From: Laccaria trichodermophora
Lineage: Eukaryota > Basidiomycota > Agaricomycetes > Agaricales > Hydnangiaceae
Assembly: GCA_018417955.1 (NCBI GenBank)
Contig: JACTVC010000002.1
Location: 434,001 to 498,000 of the forward strand
Direction: 5' to 3'
Length of the DNA: 64,000 bases
Both the position numbers and the translations under genes were made by a program. Of the stretch, positions 57,523 through 64,000 are shown piece after piece (position 1 is the first letter of the stretch; each line of letters starts with the position of its first letter). The notes under the pieces are model-generated. The model worked only from the letters and a program-made list of their open reading frames with translations, made no database searches and was not told where the DNA came from.

Positions 57523-60500
57523 ATGGCACCAAGATATGCTTGTCCACACTGCTTCGCGAGTGGATTCAAATCATCGCAGGGAGTTCACTCTCATATCATG
57601 CAAACCGCTCGATGTCGCACCAAGATGGAGGCCTCATTCCAGTCTGATTCTGCTCAATCTGGCAACGGAAATTTACCAACGTCACCAAGGGAATTATCGC
57701 CAGAGAATGACATACCAATGGACATAGATGACGAGGAACCTCCATACACTGGGGCAGATCCCAGCCATGATATGCCTGAAGACAACCCCATACCATCACC
57801 TCGACGGTCTCAACGTGCCTATGTTGAGGATGCCGAAGATGAGGAACCATCTAACCATTCTGCCCCAGCAGGGAAGAACACCAAGGAAGACGTTCGTTGG
57901 TATGAGGCTTTTCCAGGGGCTGGAGCACCTAAAGGACGCGAACCGAGCAGCTTTGAGAAATATTTAAAGCAGCAGAGGGACAACAATGAGTCACCTTGGG
58001 CGCCGTTCGAGAGCGTGGATGAGTGGGAACTCGCCAAGTGGCTGATGGAGTTGGGGGCCAGTCAGAACAAGGTGGACTCCTTTTTAAAGATGAACTCAGT
58101 TAGTCGGCTATGATTTAGGAGAAACAAATGTTAATCATATCTACCTTTCAGATCCGCACTGGAGTAAATCCAGCATTCCATAATGGACGTGCCCTGCGCA
58201 AGTGTATCGACAGCCTTCCACAGAGATCAGAATGGATCTGTACCACTCTTTGGATCACCGGTGACCACTTGGACAAGCATGGAAACCCACGGACAGAGGA
58301 CGTTGAACTGTGGCATCGGGATCCTCTTGATTGTATCCAAGAGATATTAGAAAACCCAACCTTCAAGAAAGCAGAGAGATACACACCTCACCAGGTCTAT
58401 ACCAACGACAACTACACCAACCGAGAATACAGTGAGATGTGGACTGCTGACTGGTGGTGGAAGCTTCAGGTATAACAGCTATTGACCAGAATTAATTATA
58501 TAAGGATCTAACACAATGTATATTTAGGAACTCTTACCTGAGGGCGCAACAATTACACCCGTTATCCTCTCCTCCGATAAAACCCACCTGACGTGGTTCA
58601 GCGGCGACAAGAAGGCCTGGCCAGTATATATCACCATCAGAAACATCAGCAAAGATGTCCACAGGAAGTCATCAGCCCACGGGACAGTGCTGCTTGGCTA
58701 CATCCCCGTATGCAAGCTTGAGTGCTTTACAAAGAAGCATCATTCTGCACAATCATATCAGCTCTTTCATGACTGTATGAGGACCATTCTCTTACCTTTG
58801 GTAGGCGCCGGCAACTCTGGTGTTGACATGGTGTGTGCCGATGGATTTGTTCACTCCATCTATCCTATCCTGGCCACATATGTTGCAGACTATCTGGAGC
58901 AGTGTTTGGTGGTTTGCTGCAAAGAAAACTCGTGCCCAAAGTGTACTGTGACTCCAAAACGTCGAGGCAACTATCGAGTTCATTCCGTGCTTCGAGATCC
59001 TGACAAGATGTTGGAGGCGATTGATGGCCAAGCAAATGGAGAACATCCTGCTGCATTCAAAGATCACAATTTGCGACTGGTCAATCTGTTTTGGAGGGAC
59101 TTACCTCACTGCGACATCTTCAGCTGTATTACCCCAGATCTGCTCCATCAGCTACACGGTGGACTGTTCAGTGATCACATTGTTAGCTGGACAAAAGAGG
59201 CAATGCCAGGAGGCGAAGAAGAAATGGACGAACGGTTTCAAGCGATGTCCTTGCATCCAAGTCTTCGCCACTTCACGAAAGGGATCTCGCTCACAAGCCA
59301 ATGGATGGGAACGGAGCACAAAAACATGGAGAAAGTTTTTCTTGGTGTAATTGCGGGTGCGACTGATCCATGGGTCATTCTTGCAGTCCGCGGTGTTTTG
59401 GATTTCATCTACTATGCCCATTTCGAGGTGCATACGGATGAATCTCTTGCTTGATTGGATGCAGTGTGGCTGATGTTTCATGAGAACAAGGATATCTGGG
59501 AGACATTAGACATCCGTAAGCATTTCAATATCAACAAGTTGCACAACATCAAGCATTACCTTGATTCTATATGCTCCCATGGTACTGCGGATGGGTTCAA
59601 TACAGAAGCTTCAGAACGCCTCCACATTGATCTAGCAAAAATGGGATACCTGGCAACAAACAAACGAGACACGTACATCAAGCAAATGACAATTTGGCTT
59701 CGGCGCCAGGAAGCTATCCACCAATTTGACTTGTACTTGCAGTGGGCGGTTCCTGGATACCTTGCTGGTCAAGAGGAACGAGCAAAGGAGGGCCAGTTGG
59801 GTGACAATGATGAGGAGGAGGACGAGGAAGAGGAGATCAATGAACATGGTGGGAATTCAACAAAATCAATTATCCATCATGTTGCAAAGAAGCCTTCTGC
59901 CGTGGGAGTCACTGTTGATGCGATAATCAAGGACTATGGTGCAAACGACGTTGTCCCTCATTTGAACACATTCCTGGCCAAAAGCCTTCCTTCCGTGAAC
60001 ACTGTGGCGACACCAGCAACACGATTTTCAGTCTATAAATGTCTCACCCTCACGCTGCCTGCTATTCCCGCGGTTTCCCTAAGTCCCATAGTTGACGCTG
60101 TTCAGTGCACCCCAGGAACTCGGAAACAAATCACAACGCAGGGTATCAAGGATGCAGTCCCAGGGAAATTCAGTACCATCCTGGTTAGAGTAAGGGAACC
60201 AGAAGAGGGGAAAGGTCCAATGGATGGTATCAATGTTGCCCAGGTCCGCCTGATCTTTTGTCTGCCGGAGGAGTTCGGGGTTCACTCCTCGCCTTTGGCA
60301 TATGTTCACTGGTTCAAGCCACTTAGAACTCCAGTGGATGGCCTCGGAATGTACAAGGTCTCTTTTCATCCCACAACCACCAGCAACACGCTTCAGTAAT
60401 TCTCGCCTCGGATATTCTTTGCACCTGTCATCTTATCCCGTGTTTCGGTAATGCCAATGCGTTTGACTTGGGTTGGACGGCAGCCACTGTACTAAACAAA

Positions 60501-60662
60501 GCCCCGAGTTTCTATCTCAACCCTTACCTCCGTCAATATGATTTCTTTTTGCTACGTTACTCTCTAGATAGCTATCTTGATGGAGAGAGAGCACGGGCAA
60601 GGCAGGTTGAGGAAAGGAGAATTCATGCTCATGCAATCCAAGAGCGACATATTCGTAGATAG
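57523..60662 (+). pseudogene. Plavaka-type transposase, nearly complete (one TGA, one frameshift)
   Basis: Exon 1 57523-58098, exon 2 58152-58469, exon 3 from 58528; introns 53 and 58 nt. It starts with a C2H2-like finger (CPHCFASGFKSSQGVHSH), then an acidic linker. The core is of Plavaka type: YTNDNYTNREYSEMWTADWW, TPVILSSDKTHLTWFSGDKK, VLLGYIPVCKLECF, ENSCPKCTV, CDIFSCITPDLLHQLHGGLF, TEHKNMEKVFLGVIAG and DGFNTEASERLHIDLAKMGY. TGA at 59452-59454 falls within DESLA-stop-LDAVW, where relatives have Arg. The frame is otherwise open to 60399. A one-base shift near 60390 is needed to reach the C-terminus (CFGNANAFDLGWTAATVLN, LRQYDFFLLRYSLDSYLDGE) ending at 60662. Few defects suggest recent decay. 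Confidence 0.85.
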
Positions 60663-60798
60663 AAGAATGATAGGGTTTTATTTACCGGAATATTACAATG
60701 CATGAAGAGTGACCAGCTACCTATCCAACATGATGGCGCACTATGTGCACTATGCAGCGTCGGGGATGGTTGTGAGAAAGAGAGGTGGTGGGTGTAAG

Positions 60799-62005
60799 TC
60801 AGGATGTTTGGGGTGGACGTTGAGGTGGAAATCTTGGAGGCAGGCTGGGGACGGTAAAGCTGGACTCGGTCTTGGAGAGTTGAGCTCTGAGTCTTTGAAA
60901 TAGATAGATACAACAGACTTACCTCAGAGTCATAACCACCGCGTTCAATGCAAATCCTAGACGGCGAGGACTGAGGTTGAGATGTAGTGGATACCACAGG
61001 AGATGAGGACAATGCCCGTGCACGTTCCTGAGCCAATACCACTGCAGCCCGTAACCTGCTCCACTTTGTATTTGGTGTCAGTGGTTGAGGTGGAAGTTTG
61101 GGAGGTGAGCCAGAGATGGTGGAGCTGGACTCGGTCTTGGAGAGTTCAGTTCTGGCTCTTTAAAATAGATATTACATACCACAGAGTCAAGATCACTGCG
61201 TTCAATGCAAATCTTGGATGGCGAGGACTGAGGTTGAGATGTAGTAGATACTACAGGAGATGATGACAGCGCCCACGCACGTTCCTGAGCTAATGCCACT
61301 GCAGCCCGTAACCTGCTCCACTTTGTATTTGGTGTCAGCGGTTGAGGTGGAAGTTTGGGAGGCGAGCCAGAGATGGTGGAGCTGGACTCGGTCTTCAAGA
61401 GTTCAGCTCTGGCTCTTTAAGATAGATAGGTTAGACTTACCTCGGAGTCATAACCACCATGTTCAACGCAAATCCCAGATGGTGAGGACTGAGCTTGAGA
61501 TGTAGAATATACGACGGGGGAGGAGGCCAATGCCTGCACGCGTTCCTGAGACAATGCTGTGGCTGCCCTTAGCCTGCTCCACTTTGTATTTGGCGTCAAC
61601 GGTTGAGGTGGAAGTTTGGGAGGTTGGCTGGGGGCGGTGGAGCTGGACTCAGTCTTCAAAAGTTCAGCTCCGGCTCTTTGAGATAGAGACAATAGACTTA
61701 CCTCAGAGTCATAACCGCCACGTTCAACGCAAATCCCGGATGGTGAGGATTGAGGTCGGGCTGGCGATATCATAAGATTGGCGGTACTAAACTGGAAGCT
61801 ACTTCGGAGCCAGGAATTGACCAAATCGTTGGCACTGCGCCGAGAATTGTCCTGAGAGCTAGGTAGTTGTAACTAGGAACAATCAGCAACTGGAATTGTG
61901 GAAGAAACAGTCTCATACCTCATGTTCAGAACATACAGAACTTTCAATAATCTCCAAGTTGAGAGATTCATCATTGCTGCCATGGCAAAACTGAGATGCT
62001 GGCAT
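60799..62005 (-). CDS. Unrecognised protein with three tandem 213-nt exons
   Basis: Model: exons 62005-61919, 61872-61702, 61653-61441, 61392-61180, 61135-60923 and 60870-60799; 322 aa, every junction in phase 0, introns 44-52 nt. Exons 3, 4 and 5 are each exactly 213 nt (71 codons) and encode the same repeat: TESSST, PPKLPPQPLTPNTKWSRLRA, a variable ALxQER block, SSPVV, then QSSPSxIC and DSE. Exon 2 ends with the last third of the unit and exon 6 starts with its first part. Exon and intron were therefore duplicated together, in frame. No known domain is recognised; the sequence is Ser/Pro-rich with a short conserved KWSRLRA helix. It is convergent with, and 137 bp from, the Plavaka gene, so it may belong to that element. 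The donor of exon 4 is GTATGT rather than GTAAGT. Confidence 0.7.
60923..61653 (-). repeat. Tandem exon-intron repeat, about 260-bp unit, three full copies
   Basis: Units start at 61653, 61392 and 61135 (spacing 261 and 257 bp), with a partial fourth from 60870 (265 bp). Each unit is a 213-nt exon plus a 44-52-nt intron containing GAGCC-GA-CT and an AAG acceptor. Copies differ mainly by transitions. Confidence 0.85.
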
Positions 62006-62611
62006 GGTCTAGCATGAAAAGAAAATTGACCTGACTGCTGATAAGCCATCTGTATGGCAAACAACAATCAACATCAGTGTGCTTGATGAAATTGGCATAC
62101 ATACTTGGTGAAAGCCTCTGCTAAGATTCAAGCATGGAGAGAAGGAAGGGGAAGGGATAAACGAAAGGAATGTGAGCAGGCTGGCAGCAGGAAGTGTGAT
62201 GGCTCCAGCTAAATCGCTCGGCAAGGTTGCTGCGGGAGTGAAGTGCAACAGAGGAGGCGTCACGAGTGGCCGTGGAAAGCAGGATTCCGCACACGAAGTT
62301 GCAAGCGACATGGTGGTGAAGTGTTGACAACGTTGACATGGACAGCTGTCTTGCACAAGTCTCACATGTCAACGCCTCGTGTGACCAAATGTGATGTATG
62401 TGATGTTTCAATACTGGTAACATTACAAGACGAAATGATGGAACAGTTAGAGCGCGCGCTTTTTTTGGCCACATCGCGCGTCCGATTCCCAATGACGAAA
62501 CTTGTGATCCCACTAGTGGTATACAATCTTATGATAAAAACCAGACACATGCCTGGAAGGCGATGTGTATAATGCCTAGAGGTTCAATGAGATCGCATAT
62601 CTCATTGTTCT
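62006..62611. other. Spacer
   Basis: Upstream side of the exon-repeat gene. A minus-strand frame (62365-62009) ends in a good GTATGT donor and could contribute a 5' untranslated exon, but it has a stop before the chosen ATG. Nothing else is seen. Confidence 0.35.
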
Positions 62612-63815
62612 AGGATATCTCATTGCGATTTTCATATGGATACCTGGTGCTTTCAATATATATTTCATTCTCAACCCCAGGATATTTCATTGCGATTTTC
62701 ATATGAAAGCCTGGCGCTTTCAATATATATTTCATTCATTATCTCTGGATATCTCATTGCGATTTTCATATGGATACCTGGTGCTTTGAATATATATTTC
62801 ATTCTCAACACCAGGATATTTCATTGCGATTTTCATATGAAAGCCTGGCGCTTTCAATATATATTTCATTCATTATCTCTGAATATCTCATTGCGATTTT
62901 CATATGGATACCTGGTGCTTTCAATATATATTTCATTCTCAACCCCAGGATATTTCATTGCGATTTTCATATGAAAGCCTGGCGCTTTCAATATATATTT
63001 CATTCATTATCTCTGAATATCTCATTGCGATTTTCATATGGATACCTGGTGCTTTCAATATATATTTCATTCTCAACCCCAGGATATTTCATTGCGATTT
63101 TCATATGAAAGCCTGGCGCTTTCAATATATATTTCATTCATTATCTCTGGATATCTCATTGCGATTTTCATATGGATACCTGGTGCTTTGAATATATATT
63201 TCATTCTCAACACCAGGATATTTCATTGCGATTTTCATATGAAAGCCTGGCGCTTTCAATATATATTTCATTCATTATCTCTGAATATCTCATTGCGATT
63301 TTCATATGGATACCTGGTGCTTTCAATATATATTTCATTCTCAACCCCAGGATATTTCATTGCGATTTTCATATGAAAGCCTGGCGCTTTCAATATATAT
63401 TTCATTCATTATCTCTGGATATCTCATTGCGATTTTCATATAGATACCTGGTGCTTTCAATATATATTTCATTCTCAACCCCAGGATATTTCATTGCAAT
63501 TTTCATATGAAAGCCTGGCGCTTTCAATATATATTTCATTCATTATCTCTGGATATCTCATTGCAATTTTCATATAGATACCTGGCGCTTTCAATATATA
63601 TTTCATTGTCAACCCCAGGATATTTCATTGCGATTTTCATATAGATACCTGGCGCTTTCAATATATATTTCATTCTCAACCCCAGGATATTTCATTGGAA
63701 TTTTCATATGGATACCTGGCGCTTTCATTGCATATTTCATTGTTAGCCCCAGGATATTTCATTGTGTTTTTCATATGTGTACCTGGCACTTTCAATGAAT
63801 ATTTCATTTTTAGCA
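62612..63815. repeat. Satellite array, 67-bp monomer with 134- and 402-bp higher-order periods
   Basis: About 18 monomers. Two types alternate: one with TACCTGGTGCTTTCAATATA and ATTCTCAACCCCAGGATATT, the other with AAAGCCTGGCGCTTTCAATA and ATTCATTATCTCTGGATATC. Every monomer carries ATTGCGATTTTCATATG and AATATATATTTCATT. Variants CTTTGAATATA with CAACACCAGG recur 402 bp apart (62770 and 63172), so blocks of six monomers were copied. From about 63550 the monomers diverge, marking the older edge. Confidence 0.92.
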
Positions 63816-64000
63816 GAAAAATTGAATATATATATAAATGGTGTACAGAACATCAGGCACTGCCTTCAGGGTCCATCCTAAAAGGGGAATATCACCTGAT
63901 TTGACCAAAAACTGAAAAAAAACCAAGAGGGGAATGGTTTTACCTATCAGGGTCCATGGAATGGGTTGTTGGGTTGTTGGTCACATGACCAATTACCAAA
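63816..64000. other. Window edge after the satellite
   Basis: No feature is seen. AGGGGAAT and AGGGTCCAT words recur twice (63868-63963). Confidence 0.4.

Noticed and set aside
62636..63510. Series of 112-codon frames
   Set aside because: They are the 67-bp satellite read in frame; the same peptide shifts frame every 134 bp.

Overview
The window looks like nuclear DNA of a mushroom-forming basidiomycete (Agaricomycetes). The evidence is 45-65-nt spliceosomal introns, F-box-like proteins of the expanded agaricomycete type, proteins resembling families DUF6699, DUF6532 and DUF6698, and two Plavaka-type transposase genes. All family calls are from pattern recognition; no searches were run.

Left part (1-24.5 kb) carries the host-like genes: an HhH-GPD DNA glycosylase (1678-2604), three paralogous F-box genes (5588-7129 minus, 7623-9154 minus with a frameshift, 18365-19972 plus), a different F-box-like gene (12807-13862) and a spliced DUF6699-like gene (23141-24504). 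Long spacers between them hold decayed tandem and dispersed repeats, at 9.8-11.3, 15.1-16.5 and 17.2-22.3 kb. The three F-box paralogues share a 14-bp upstream block, so promoter sequence was duplicated with the genes.

Right part (24.5-64 kb) is a transposon landscape that looks more AT-rich and CpG-poor (impression, not counted). It contains a TIR element with a RecQ-like helicase remnant, a short-chain dehydrogenase pseudogene, a 354-bp TA-flanked MITE and a 550-bp hAT-like MITE. A two-gene Tc1/mariner-like element (31702-40184) has its transposase split by a 5.5-kb foldback element flanked by a 9-bp target duplication. There follow a DUF6698-like pseudogene, an inverted duplication and an intact 1326-bp Tc1 element (48193-49518). 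Next is a decayed Plavaka transposase (50012-55087) with a 1978-bp element, again with a 9-bp duplication, inside one of its introns. A cluster then holds an intact DUF6532-like gene, a divergent second Plavaka transposase with one TGA and one frameshift, and a convergent gene built of three tandem 213-nt exons. The window ends in a 67-bp satellite array with higher-order structure.

The most notable points are: (1) the nested insertion, where removing the 5.5-kb element and one 9-bp copy restores the transposase frame exactly; (2) the second, unrecognised Cys/His-containing gene in the same Tc1-type element; (3) the tandem exon-intron array gene beside Plavaka; (4) repeated TGA codons where arginine is expected in the transposon genes, pointing to CpG decay.
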